From: Arcicella aurantiaca
GTDB lineage: Bacteria > Bacteroidota > Bacteroidia > Cytophagales > Spirosomataceae
Assembly (NCBI RefSeq): GCF_003148625.1
Contig: NZ_QGGO01000011.1
Span: 82,049 to 146,048, forward strand
Length of the DNA stretch: 64,000 nt
Reading direction: 5' to 3'
In this document: piece after piece, positions 1 through 10,400 of the stretch
Numbering within the stretch: the first letter of the stretch is position 1
How the letters are laid out: each line of letters opens with the position of its first letter
Made by a program: the position numbers and the translations under genes
The notes under the pieces: model-generated
The model's input: only the letters and a program-made list of their open reading frames with translations
What the model was told of the DNA's origin: nothing
Databases searched by the model: none

Positions 1-130
1 GGGTTTATGAGTTTATGAGTGAGGGGTTTATGAGTTTATGAGTGAGGGGTTTATGAGTGAGGGGTCTATGAGTGAAAGGTTTATTAGTGAGGGGTTTATG
101 AGTCATAAATCCTTCACTAATAGACTAAAT
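1..130. repeat. Degenerate tandem repeat with inverted end
   Basis: The tract is built from alternating 7-8 bp units of the kind GGGTTTAT, GAGTTTAT and GAGTGAG, giving a higher-order unit of about 15-23 bp. The last part (about 65-126) folds back: the segment around 105-126 is close to the reverse complement of the segment around 66-95. It lies just past the stop codon of the minus-strand RluA gene and could form a terminator-like hairpin for it. The left edge is cut by the window, so its full length is unknown. It belongs with the other short-unit intergenic tracts in this window. Confidence 0.8.
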
Positions 131-133
131 TCA

Positions 134-1051
134 TTAAAATAACCAAAGAAATTTCTTTGGAATTGGGGTTTCAAAATACATTTGTTCATTTGTGATTGGG
201 TGAACAAATGCCAATACCCAAGCGTGTAAACCTAAACGACCAATTGGGTCGGTTTTAGCTCCATATTTTTCATCTCCAACAATCGGAAAACCAATATCTT
301 TCATGTGAACACGGATTTGATTTTTACGTCCTGTCTCTAAATTCACTTTCAAAAGACTATTATTTTCACTTGATTTGATAGCTTCGTAATGTGTGATAGC
401 GTGTTTTCCGTGGTCAGGATTTCGAGTTGAGTAAACAGTAAGAGCTTTGTTTTCAACTAAATAAGATTCAATCGTTCCTGTCTCTTCTTTAACTTTCCCT
501 TCCGTTACTGCCAAATATGTTCTTTCTTGAATGGTTGCATTCCAAGACTCTTGAAGTAAGCCTTGTACTTTTTCACTTTTGGCAAACATCATTAATCCAG
601 ACGTTTCACGGTCGAGACGGTGAACCACAAAAATTCTATTTCTTGGGTCTTCTTTCTTCACGTGGTCACTTAAAATACTGTAAGCATTATGTAATTTTTG
701 CTTTTCAGTAGCAATAGAAAGTGTCCCTTCGTTTTTTTCGATAATGATTAAATATTGGTCTTCAAAAATGATTTTAAGTCCTTTATAACGTTGTTCTTGA
801 GGAGCTTTACTATCCTTAATATCAACAGTTTGATTTGGTTTTAAAATATGATTAAATTGCGTAATAGCTCTATTATCAACTAAAACTTGTTTATCTCTAA
901 GCAAAGCTTTAACATTATGACGACTTTTATGTGGCATACTTGCCAAAAGAAATGTCAGTAATTGAGTCTCTTCGGTAACTTCAAAATGATTCTTGTTTTT
1001 TTTAGCTTCTTTCGTTTGCTGAGGCTTATCTTTTTTGATAAATTCTTTCAT
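134..1051 (-). CDS. RluA-family RNA pseudouridine synthase
   Basis: This enzyme converts specific uridines in rRNA or tRNA to pseudouridine. The 305-residue protein has a basic, lysine-rich N-terminus, an S4-like RNA-binding stretch at about residues 25-80, and a catalytic domain from about 90 onward. The family signature HRLDRETSGLMMFAKS is present, with catalytic Asp147. The C-terminal motif RKNQIRVHM and the following GDEKYG are also typical of RluA/RluC/RluD. The start is an ATG with an AT-rich upstream region. Which uridine is modified cannot be told from the sequence. It stands alone, divergent from the VWA gene at 1248. Confidence 0.92.
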   Translation of the reverse strand: MKEFIKKDKPQQTKEAKKNKNHFEVTEETQLLTFLLASMPHKSRHNVKALLRDKQVLVDNRAITQFNHILKPNQTVDIKDSKAPQEQRYKGLKIIFEDQYLIIIEKNEGTLSIATEKQKLHNAYSILSDHVKKEDPRNRIFVVHRLDRETSGLMMFAKSEKVQGLLQESWNATIQERTYLAVTEGKVKEETGTIESYLVENKALTVYSTRNPDHGKHAITHYEAIKSSENNSLLKVNLETGRKNQIRVHMKDIGFPIVGDEKYGAKTDPIGRLGLHAWVLAFVHPITNEQMYFETPIPKKFLWLF

Positions 1052-1247
1052 GATTATATTATTTCGATAACAAAGGTAGATGTTTTTTTGAAGTTCTTAA
1101 TTCAATGTTTCATTTTCGATGCCAATCTTGATTTCATTCCTCACTTGTTTTATCGTATCAGTGTATTATTTTCGTAGAAAAGTTGTGAGAGATACCACTC
1201 AATTTCAGATTTTACGGTTTTAACTCTCAATTATTTAATGTCAGTAT

Positions 1248-2207
1248 ATGAATTTTACCTCCGATTTTAGTAGTACAGAACAATGGTTTTTAGCAATATT
1301 CTTGATATTGTACCTAATCTTTTTAGGTCGAATATTCTGGATTGCACGCCGTTTGGGAACTTCTGCGGGGTCAAGTGTTTTGAAATTTTTATTGAGGGGT
1401 GTATATTTTTCCTTGTTGTTATTAGCCTTGCTAAATCCTTCATTTGGAGAATTAAAAGGTACAATTAAAGCACAAGGGAAAGATATTTTATTGCTGATTG
1501 ATATTTCTAAATCTATGGATGCTACTGATATTCAGCCAAGTAGAATAGAAAAAGCCAAATTTGAGATAAACCGTTTTGTCAATCATTTTAATAAAGAAAG
1601 AATAGGTTTGATTGTGTTTTCGGAAGATGCCCTTTTGTTGTCGCCTCTTACGTTTGATATTAATGCGATAAACTACCTTGTCCCTAAAATCAATACCGAT
1701 TTATTACCCGAAGGAGGAACAAATTTTACGCCTGCTCTTGAATTAGCATTGGATAGATTTTCAAAGGCAAAGGCAAAAACACAATCAAAAGTGATAGTGC
1801 TTGTCAGTGATGGTGAAAATTTTGGTACTGACAATAAGGCTTTACTGACAAAAATTAGACGAAAAGGGATTAATTTTTTTACGGTAGGCGTTGGCACAAC
1901 CGATGGAATTACCATTAGAGAAGGCAAATCTTTTAAGAAAGATAAAGATGGAAATATTGTTGTGACAAAATTAGAAACAGCATCATTAAAGAAATTAGCA
2001 GCCGAAACCAAAGGCAATTATTTAGAAATTAAAAGTGTTTCTGAAAGCATGAACGAATTGATAATGGGCGTAGAAAACATCGAAACACAGCTAATAGATG
2101 AGCGTCAAATTGATGTTATCGCAAATAAATATTTTTATTTTCTAATCATTGCATTATTTTTGCTTGGAATTGATGTATTCTTCACTGTGAGAACTTTTCA
2201 ATTGTAA
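1248..2207 (+). CDS. BatB-like VWA-domain membrane protein
   Basis: A 319-residue membrane-anchored von Willebrand factor A protein. Two hydrophobic segments precede the domain (about residues 14-33 and 45-63) and one follows it (about 295-315), so the VWA domain should face the periplasm. The metal-ion-dependent adhesion site is intact: D85-I-S87-K-S89, then GGTNF and VSDGEN. This matches BatA/BatB of the Bacteroidota aerotolerance (Bat) operon. The next gene is a TPR protein resembling BatC, but the usual MoxR ATPase, DUF58 protein, BatD and BatE are absent here. The role in stress tolerance is family knowledge, not shown by this sequence. Confidence 0.82.
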   Translation: MNFTSDFSSTEQWFLAIFLILYLIFLGRIFWIARRLGTSAGSSVLKFLLRGVYFSLLLLALLNPSFGELKGTIKAQGKDILLLIDISKSMDATDIQPSRIEKAKFEINRFVNHFNKERIGLIVFSEDALLLSPLTFDINAINYLVPKINTDLLPEGGTNFTPALELALDRFSKAKAKTQSKVIVLVSDGENFGTDNKALLTKIRRKGINFFTVGVGTTDGITIREGKSFKKDKDGNIVVTKLETASLKKLAAETKGNYLEIKSVSESMNELIMGVENIETQLIDERQIDVIANKYFYFLIIALFLLGIDVFFTVRTFQL

Positions 2208-2411
2208 TATTCCCTTCCTGTTTTTTCCTTTCTACATCTTGTTTAAATGAATAACGTTCATGCGTTTTCACTGTAATTTGAGTTACTCAAAGGTAACTTA
2301 ACGTGTTTTACTTAACGACTAACTAATATTAACTCAATTATTTTTTACATATTTCTCTGGATAATTGATAATAGCTCCATTACGAAAATCAATATTCGTA
2401 ACAAAGCTACT

Positions 2412-3017
2412 ATGGAAGCTCAGAAAGCATTTTTGAAAGGTGATTTTCAGGAAGCATCATTACAGTATCAATTATTGGGAAAACAATCTTTCTTTACACC
2501 GTCTGAGGTGACACTTAATTTTGCTCATTCTTTATTTGAACAAAAGGATACTTTGGCAGCTCGGAAAAAATACGCTCAATTAGTAAGTTTAAAAGAACCT
2601 AATTTAGCATCAACGACCTATTCACAATTAGGAATTATTTTTTGCTATGAAAGAGATACAGTCAGAGCCTTAGCATTGTTTAAAGAGGCTTTAATTTTGA
2701 GACCAGATAATGACATTGCACGTTATAACTATGAATTGTTAAAAAAACAGTATCACGCAGAAAAAAATAAGCAAGAAGAAAAACCTAAAGCTGATAAGAA
2801 ACCACAAAATCCACCTCCCAATCAGCAACAGCAAAATTCAGAAGTTGCCGAAGATAATTCTCAAAAAGAATTATTGAAGACTTTGAAAAACTATGGTTTA
2901 ACACTTGAAAAAGCAAAAACCATTCTTGACGGAATGAAAAATGATGAAATTCAATATATTCAAAAACGAAACAATTTAGTAAAAAGTAGAGAGTCACGAA
3001 TCACGCAAAACTGGTAA
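2412..3017 (+). CDS. BatC-like TPR protein, start uncertain
   Basis: TPR repeats occupy about residues 1-115 (for example KAFLKGDFQEASLQYQLLG), followed by a Lys/Pro/Gln-rich linker and a C-terminal helix ending in Trp, a common BatC layout. The first in-frame ATG is at 2412, which gives 201 residues and no signal peptide. The frame stays open upstream to 2316 and encodes a hydrophobic stretch (about 2337-2366) followed by KINIRNKAT, which looks like a missing signal anchor. No ATG, GTG or TTG occurs in frame in that stretch, so either a rare start codon such as ATT is used or the 5' end is damaged. It pairs with the upstream VWA protein. Confidence 0.75.
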   Translation: MEAQKAFLKGDFQEASLQYQLLGKQSFFTPSEVTLNFAHSLFEQKDTLAARKKYAQLVSLKEPNLASTTYSQLGIIFCYERDTVRALALFKEALILRPDNDIARYNYELLKKQYHAEKNKQEEKPKADKKPQNPPPNQQQQNSEVAEDNSQKELLKTLKNYGLTLEKAKTILDGMKNDEIQYIQKRNNLVKSRESRITQNW

Positions 3018-3030
3018 GTATAAAATTTAA

Positions 3031-4215
<1,185 letters not shown>

Positions 4216-4222
4216 TTTTTTT

Positions 4223-4311
4223 TAGGTAGTAAGTATGAGGTAGTAGGTATAGGCTATAAGGATAATTTTATCCAATATGCCTCATAACTCATACTTCATA
4301 CCTCATACCTA
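4223..4311. repeat. Heptad-type intergenic inverted repeat
   Basis: The left arm (4223-4254) reads in units such as GTAGTAA, GTATGAG and GTAGTAG. The right arm (4279-4311) reads in 7-bp units CCTCATA, ACTCATA, CTTCATA and CCTCATA. The arms are imperfect reverse complements, so the tract can fold into a hairpin between the thiolase and purC. The right arm contains an ATG (4277) that would extend purC upstream, but that extension encodes only repeat sequence. Confidence 0.8.
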
Positions 4312-4318
4312 CACAAAC

Positions 4319-5263
4319 ATGAACACAATAAATACAACCAATTTTAATTTTCCCAGTCAAACGGGGTTCTACAAAGGTAAAGTGCGAGATGTCTATTCCT
4401 TTGAAAACTTGTTAGTAATGGTGGCTTCTGATAGAATTTCTGCATTTGATGTAGTGCTTCCAAGAGCGATTCCTTACAAAGGACAAGTGTTAAATCAAAT
4501 TGCTGAACATTTTTTAAATGCCACTCGTGACGTTGTGCCAAATTGGTTGGTCGCAACGCCAGATGCAAATGTTAGTGTTGGTTTAAAATGTGAAACATAT
4601 CCTGTTGAAATGGTTGTAAGAGGCTATTTGGCAGGTCATGCTTGGAGAACCTACAAATCTGGTTTGCGTACTTTATGCGGAGTAACACTTCCAGAAGGTT
4701 TAAAAGAAAATGACCGTTTACCAACGCCAATTATCACACCAACTACCAAAGCACACGAAGGACATGACGAAGATATTTCTCGTGAAGAAATTCTGGCACA
4801 AGGTTTAGTTTCAGAAGCTGATTATGTACAATTAGAAGCATATACATTGGCTCTATTTGCCAAAGGAACTGAAATGGCTGCTCAACAAGGGTTAATTTTG
4901 GTAGATACAAAATACGAATTTGGTAATAAGGATGGTCAAATTACGTTAATTGATGAAATTCATACACCTGACTCTTCAAGATATTTCTATTTAGCAGGTT
5001 ATGATGACCGCCAAGCTAATGGAGAATCACAAAAACAATTATCGAAAGAATTTGTTAGAGAATGGTTAATCGCCAACGGTTTTCAAGGAAAAGAAGGACA
5101 AAGCGTTCCTGAAATGTCTGATGAATGGGTAAATCAAATTTCAGAAAGATATATTGAGTTGTTTGAAAAAGTAACAGGTAAGAAATTTGAAAAAGATTAT
5201 TCAGAAGATATTTTAGGCAGAGTTGAATCTAACGTTAATACATATTTAACGTCAATAGCGTAA
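4319..5263 (+). CDS. purC: SAICAR synthetase
   Basis: Phosphoribosylaminoimidazole-succinocarboxamide synthase ligates aspartate to CAIR in an ATP-dependent step of purine synthesis. The protein has the N-terminal motif GKVRDVY, then SDRISAFDV, the segment [13 protein letters not shown], and [12 protein letters not shown] in the C-terminal half. These define the family and its substrate-binding sites. The ATG at 4319 is preferred over an in-frame ATG at 4277, because the 14 extra residues would be encoded by the intergenic repeat. The resulting 314 residues fit the longer SAICAR synthetases. No other pur gene is adjacent. Confidence 0.96.
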   Translation: MNTINTTNFNFPSQTGFYKGKVRDVYSFENLLVMVASDRISAFDVVLPRAIPYKGQVLNQIAEHFLNATRDVVPNWLVATPDANVSVGLKCETYPVEMVVRGYLAGHAWRTYKSGLRTLCGVTLPEGLKENDRLPTPIITPTTKAHEGHDEDISREEILAQGLVSEADYVQLEAYTLALFAKGTEMAAQQGLILVDTKYEFGNKDGQITLIDEIHTPDSSRYFYLAGYDDRQANGESQKQLSKEFVREWLIANGFQGKEGQSVPEMSDEWVNQISERYIELFEKVTGKKFEKDYSEDILGRVESNVNTYLTSIA

Positions 5264-5296
5264 TTTTACATCAATTTTAAAATCATTTATAATTTT

Positions 5297-5722
5297 ATGG
5301 AATTTAAGGTAGAAAAAAACGAGCAGTTTGCTCTAATCGAACTTAAAGAAACTTCTCTTAACCAAGAGAATTCAGCCGACTTTGAATCAATTATTAGAAA
5401 ACTTTTCAGAGAAGGTTACGGAAATATGATAGTAGAGTTTAGTTCTATTGATGAATTAGACGGATTTGGAATTTCAGTGATTCGTAAAGCCAATAAAATT
5501 TGTTTAAACGAATTAGGGCTTTTTATCATTGTAACTAAAGACCAAGCAATAATTGACCAATTAGACGGTGCAAAAATTGAAGATTTGACAGTAATGCCAA
5601 CTGTTCAAGAAGCAATTGACGCTGTTTATTTGAATGAATTAGAAAATGATTTTCAATCAGACGAAGATGATGAATACGACCACGGCGAATATGGCGGAGG
5701 TGCTTCTGAAGAAGATTATTAA
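5297..5722 (+). CDS. STAS-domain protein, anti-sigma antagonist-like
   Basis: A 141-residue protein whose first 110 residues form a STAS domain of the SpoIIAA/RsbV fold. The loop that carries the phosphorylated serine in SpoIIAA (DSSG) here reads D55-G56-F57-G58, so the phospho-acceptor appears to be missing. After the domain comes a strongly acidic tail with Asp, Glu, Gly and Tyr. A role in classical partner-switching control of a sigma factor is therefore doubtful. It lies between purC (33 bp upstream) and RNase Z, and a strong terminator follows it. I recall STAS genes next to RNase Z in other Bacteroidota, but this was not checked. Confidence 0.82.
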   Translation: MEFKVEKNEQFALIELKETSLNQENSADFESIIRKLFREGYGNMIVEFSSIDELDGFGISVIRKANKICLNELGLFIIVTKDQAIIDQLDGAKIEDLTVMPTVQEAIDAVYLNELENDFQSDEDDEYDHGEYGGGASEEDY

Positions 5723-5740
5723 TTTTTAGAAAGACAAACA

Positions 5741-5781
5741 AAAAGCCTTATCCGACGTTAGTTTGGTAAGGCTTTTAGTTT
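5741..5781 (+). terminator. Rho-independent terminator after STAS gene
   Basis: AAAAGCCTTA (5741-5750) pairs perfectly with TAAGGCTTTT (5767-5776) around a 16-nt loop, and T-rich sequence follows. It should end the purC-STAS transcript, so RNase Z likely has its own promoter in the 50 bp downstream. Confidence 0.85.
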
Positions 5782-5829
5782 TACATCTCTGATAAATAAC
5801 ACTCATACTAAACATCAACCAATACTACT

Positions 5830-6741
5830 TTGAGTTTTCAATTAACTATCTTAGGCACAGGTTCGGCTACGCCCGTACTTACACGCAATCCGACGGCACA
5901 TTATCTTCATATTGAGCAAGATGGATATTTGATTGATTGTGGAGAAGGTACACAAAATCAGCTTTTACGTTATAAATTGCGTTCTACACGATTGAAGTAT
6001 ATTTTCATTACTCATCTTCATGGCGACCATTATTTTGGATTAATCGGACTGATTTCTACGCTCAATATGCACCGTAGAACGGACGACCTTTGGATATTTG
6101 GACCAAAAGGTTTGGCTGAAATTATTACCATTCAATTGAAATATTCTGATGCGTGGTTAAATTTTAAAGTTCATTTTATTGAAACCGAAACAGAAAAAAC
6201 GTATCAATTGTTTGAAAATGAATGTGTTACCGTAACTACAATTCCATTAGTACATCGTGTGCCATGTTGTGGATTTCTTATTAAAGAGAAAAGAGGAAAA
6301 CGAAAATTAAGAAAAGAAGTGTTACCTGCCGATTTGTCGATAGATGAAATTAAAAGTTTGAAAGAAGGTTATGATATTTTAGACGAAAATGGACAATTAA
6401 AATATTCAAATGCAACATTGACGAAGCCAGAAGTTGAACCCAAAAGTTATGCTTTCTGTTCAGATACTCTTTTTCATGAACCCATCATTGAAATTGTACG
6501 AGGTGTAGATTTGCTTTATCATGAAGCCACTTTTTTAAAAGATTTAACTGCAAGAGCAACCCAAACTTGTCATTCTACGGCTGCTCAGGCAGCAGAAATA
6601 GCTGAAAGAGCCAAGGTTAAAAAGTTAGTCATTGGTCATTATTCATCAAGGTATAAAGACCTTGAACCCTTTTTGCTTGAAGCTAAAAAAATATTTGAAA
6701 ATACGATTTTATCAACTGAAGGATTGACTTTAGATATATAG
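5830..6741 (+). CDS. rnz: Ribonuclease Z
   Basis: Ribonuclease Z is a zinc-dependent tRNA 3'-endonuclease of the metallo-beta-lactamase superfamily. The 303-residue protein has the zinc motif THLHGDHYFGL (His62, His64, Asp66, His67). Downstream metal ligands are a His in PLVHRVPCCGF, an Asp in CSDT and a His in IGHYSSRY. The length matches the short form RNase Z. The start appears to be TTG at 5830, since the family N-terminus FQLTILGTGSATP begins there and no ATG lies upstream in frame close by. The gene is bounded by terminators on both sides, so it is likely monocistronic. Confidence 0.95.
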   Translation: MSFQLTILGTGSATPVLTRNPTAHYLHIEQDGYLIDCGEGTQNQLLRYKLRSTRLKYIFITHLHGDHYFGLIGLISTLNMHRRTDDLWIFGPKGLAEIITIQLKYSDAWLNFKVHFIETETEKTYQLFENECVTVTTIPLVHRVPCCGFLIKEKRGKRKLRKEVLPADLSIDEIKSLKEGYDILDENGQLKYSNATLTKPEVEPKSYAFCSDTLFHEPIIEIVRGVDLLYHEATFLKDLTARATQTCHSTAAQAAEIAERAKVKKLVIGHYSSRYKDLEPFLLEAKKIFENTILSTEGLTLDI

Positions 6742-6744
6742 AAG

Positions 6745-6801
6745 TTTTTAATCATAAAAAGGAGGAATTCAGCGAATTCCTCCTTTTTTTTTGATTAAAA
6801 A
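6745..6801. terminator. Strong bidirectional terminator after rnz
   Basis: The core stem GGAGGAATTC (6761-6770) / GAATTCCTCC (6774-6783) has a 3-nt AGC loop. It is flanked by A5 and T9 runs, and an outer stem TTTTTAATCA / TGATTAAAAA extends it. It is terminator-shaped on both strands and is one of the longest hairpins in the window. Confidence 0.9.
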
Positions 6802-7359
6802 TACTTAATTAGTTAAATGTATAAATACTTAGTTCTTTGAAAAGTTCAATTTTTAGAATTTGTATATTTAAACCTGTTTTTTATTATTTTGCAAAATATT
6901 GGCATAAAATAGCCTATTTTGATTCTTTGTTGTAGGATTTTTGCAGAAATGTGTTAAGGTTTTGTTGATTTTAAATCTTGTTTGATTTTATGATTAACCC
7001 TTCGTGTAACCTTTTTTTGATTGTATTTTGATGTTTTTTATTACTATTAAATGTATTTTTAGTATTTATTTTATAAAATTTAACTTTTTATCGTTTTTAT
7101 TTTTGAAATTAAAATTGTTTGTATAGTTTTATGTAGTTATTCTTGAATAAGTACAATTATTGTTTTTGCTTTTGACTCTTTCCGACCGCAGAATGAGAGT
7201 TGATAAAACAAGTACTTAATTCTGCCCTTTCTCAAAATTTATAGAGCTAAAATTTCAAATTCACGCATTATTAGATATGCTTTTACAAGCGTATCGTTTG
7301 GTTGACATTCACGGTGAAACCTCTTAATTTTTTAAGAGATAATGATATTTCAAATTTTT
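6802..7359. other. Long AT-rich gene-free region before susC gene
   Basis: No convincing open frame is present. The first 350 bp are very AT-rich. From about 7170 the base composition is more balanced and small hairpins appear: CTCT...AGAG around CCGACCGCAG (about 7180-7203) and CTCTTAA/TTAAGAG (7321-7338). The promoter and a long 5' leader of the SusC operon probably lie here; I could not place a promoter with confidence. Confidence 0.5.
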
Positions 7360-7422
7360 CTCTTCATACTGATTATTACATACCGAGCGGTCGGAGTAAT
7401 GTAATAAATCAGTTTTGAAGAG
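7360..7422 (+). promoter_or_regulatory. Long hairpin in the SusC-gene leader
   Basis: Nested complementary blocks form one long interrupted stem: CTCTTCA (7360-7366)/TGAAGAG (7416-7422), CTGATT (7369-7374)/AATCAG (7407-7412), ATTACAT (7375-7381)/ATGTAAT (7399-7405), and CCGA (7383-7386)/TCGG (7391-7394) closing a GCGG tetraloop. It ends 28 bp before the SusC start codon. No T-run follows, so it is not a plain terminator. A regulatory leader structure or a protein-binding palindrome is inferred. Confidence 0.5.
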
Positions 7423-7450
7423 ACGGCAAACTAAACCCCTTCACGTATAA

Positions 7451-10400
7451 ATGATGAGAAACTTTTACATAATATTCTTATTGCTTTTATCTTTCGTAGC
7501 TTCAGCTCAAGATAGGATTATAACAGGGATAATTAACTCGGAAAAAGATGGGTTGCTCCCTGGTGCATCAATACTTATAAAAGGAACTGTAAATGGTACA
7601 GTGACAGATGCAAATGGTAAGTTTTCAATTAAAGTGCCTGCTAATAGTAATGTTTTGAAAATAAGCACTGTCGGATATTCTACCAAAGAGATAACGATTG
7701 ACAATAAAACTTTTTTTCAAATCAGTCTTGTTCCCAATAATTTAGAACTTAATGAAGTGGTTGTAACCGCCTTAGGGATTTCGAGAGAAAAGAAATCTTT
7801 GGGGTATTCTCAACAAGAACTCAAAGGAGAGGGTTTGGTGGAAGCACGTTCTAATAACATTGCGAATTCTCTTTCAGGAAAAATTGCAGGCGTAAGAATT
7901 GGCAGTAATGGTGGCCCCGGAAGTGGCTCTACCATTCAGATTCGTGGTTCTTCATCGGTATCAGGAAATAATCAGCCATTAATTGTAGTTGATGGTGTTC
8001 CTATTCAGCAACAATTTGATAAGCAATTTGGAGGAGGAATTTCAGAAGTTAATCCTGATAACATAAAAGATATTTCAGTGCTGAAAGGACCCAATGCCGC
8101 CGCACTTTATGGTTCAAGAGCCGCCAACGGGGTAATTTTGATTACAACTAAAGATGGTGCAGGAACAAAAGGTTTAGGCATTGAAATTAATACCAATTTT
8201 ACGGCTGAAAGACCTTTAGTAAAACCCAATTTTCAGAATACTTATGGCGGAGGTTCTGGTTATACTACTTGGTATTCAGATGGTTGGAGTGGTGTTATTG
8301 CTCCTGATGCTTATGACCAATATCGTGCAGCTTATGGCAGTGTTTCACCGGGAAGAACTACTGGTACTGACGGTACAGATGAAAGCTGGGGAGCTCCGAT
8401 GGACGGAAGATTGGTGCGTCAATGGTACACAGGAACAAATGTTGCTCCGCTAACGCCACAACCTAATAACTGGGATGAATATTGGAGTACAGGAACTACT
8501 TTGTCTAATAATGTTGCCATTTCTGGAGCAAATGAAAAGGGTAGTTTCCGTTTAAGTTTGGGCAAATTAGACCAAACGGGTTTAATGGCTTTCAATGATT
8601 TTTATAGAAATAACTTCAAACTAAATTCAAATTATAAAGTATCCAAATTCCTAACTGCTGTTGTTTCTGGTGAATATGTGAAGTCTGGAGGTAATAGAAC
8701 TTACCAAAATGGAGACCAATTTATTTGGTCGCATAGACACGTTTCTTGGGACCAATTGGCTAATTGGGCAGACTATTCTGCTGTACATATTCAAAGAGCT
8801 GTTGCAGGAAAATTGCCCGATACTGACCCTGCTAACTGGCAACATACTTTCTTTACCAATCCATTTTATTTAAGTGAAAAATTGCCTTATACCAATGATA
8901 AAGACCGTTTGGTTGGCAATATCGCTTTGAATTTTACTATTATGCCCTCTTTAAAATTGATGATGCGAAGTGGTACAGATATGTGGTCGGATACGAGAGT
9001 AAACATTGTCAATTTCGAGCGTGTAAGGAATGGAAACTTAACACCGGGGAGATATTCTGAAGAAGTATTGCGTCGTCAGGAAACAAACCACGATGTTTTA
9101 CTTTCTTACGACAAAGCCATCACGAATGATTTAAGTATTGTGGCTTCGGCTGGAGCAGCTCAAAGAACCAATATGTACAAACGTAACTATGCTTACGTGG
9201 GTGAGTTGGTGGTAGATAAGGTGTATAATTTGGCAAATTCAAATCCAAGTCAAAACACAATTGAAAGTAGAATTGAGAAAGCAGAGGTACAAAGTGTTTA
9301 TGGTTCGTTTCAATTTGGCTATTTGAATGCTCTTTTCTTAGATGTTACTGCTCGTAATGACTGGTCAAGTACATTGCCTTCTAATGCACGTTCTTATTTC
9401 TATCCTTCGGTTTCAGCGAGTGCCGTTTTGTCGGATTTAATTGATTATCCAAAAGAAATTGTTTCGTATGCAAAAGTAAGAGGTAGTTGGGCTCAAGTTG
9501 GTAACGATGCCGACCCTTATCAATTGCTTCAAACTTTCCGTTCTGGCGGTTCTTGGAACAGTTCATTGCCAGAATATTATGAAAACTTAACCATTTCTAA
9601 TGCTACTTTAAAACCAGAAATCACAACGGGTATCGAAGCAGGAATCGACTTAAAATTCTTCAAAAATAAATTTGGTCTTGACCTGACATATTATTTACAA
9701 TCTACTCAAAATCAGATTCTTGGTGTTGAAATTTCAAAAGCAAGTGGTTATGATAAACGTATTTTGAATGCTGGTAAAATTACCAATCAAGGTATTGAAG
9801 CAACACTTTCTGGAAAAATATTGGAATCGGCAAGAGGTTTTAAATGGGATTTAGCCCTGAATTTCTCAAAAAACAAAAACCAAGTGGTTGAATTAGCCGA
9901 AGGATTGACTACTTACACCTTGCAAGAAAGAAGAGGATTAACCTCAATTGCACAAGTAGGAATGCCTTATGGTTCTTTGTTCGGAATTGGTTTTAAACAC
10001 GCTCCAGACGGGCAAATTGTGTATCAAAATGGACTTCCTGTGGTAGAATCTACGCCAAGAGTGCTTGGGAATATTCAACCAGATTGGATGGGAGGGATGA
10101 ACAATACATTCTCATACAAAAACTTTGTTTTATCTGCTTTGATTGACGTAAAAATGGGCGGAGATATTTTTGACGAAGGAACTGGTACTGCTCGTTGGAC
10201 AGGTCAATATGCCGAAACTGCTCTTGGTCGTGAAGAAGGTATCATCGGAAAAGGTGTCATGAATGTTGGTACTACTGAAAATCCACAATATGTTCCGAAT
10301 GATGTAATTGTAGCAACCAACCAACTAATTGGCTATAATAATCCACGTCGCTATCACGAAGCTGCCATATTTGATGCTTCGTTTGTGAAGTTGAGAGAAG

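Noticed and set aside
4277-4318. Extended N-terminus for PurC from the ATG at 4277
   Set aside because: The extra 14 residues are encoded by the right arm of the intergenic repeat, and family members begin near the later Met.
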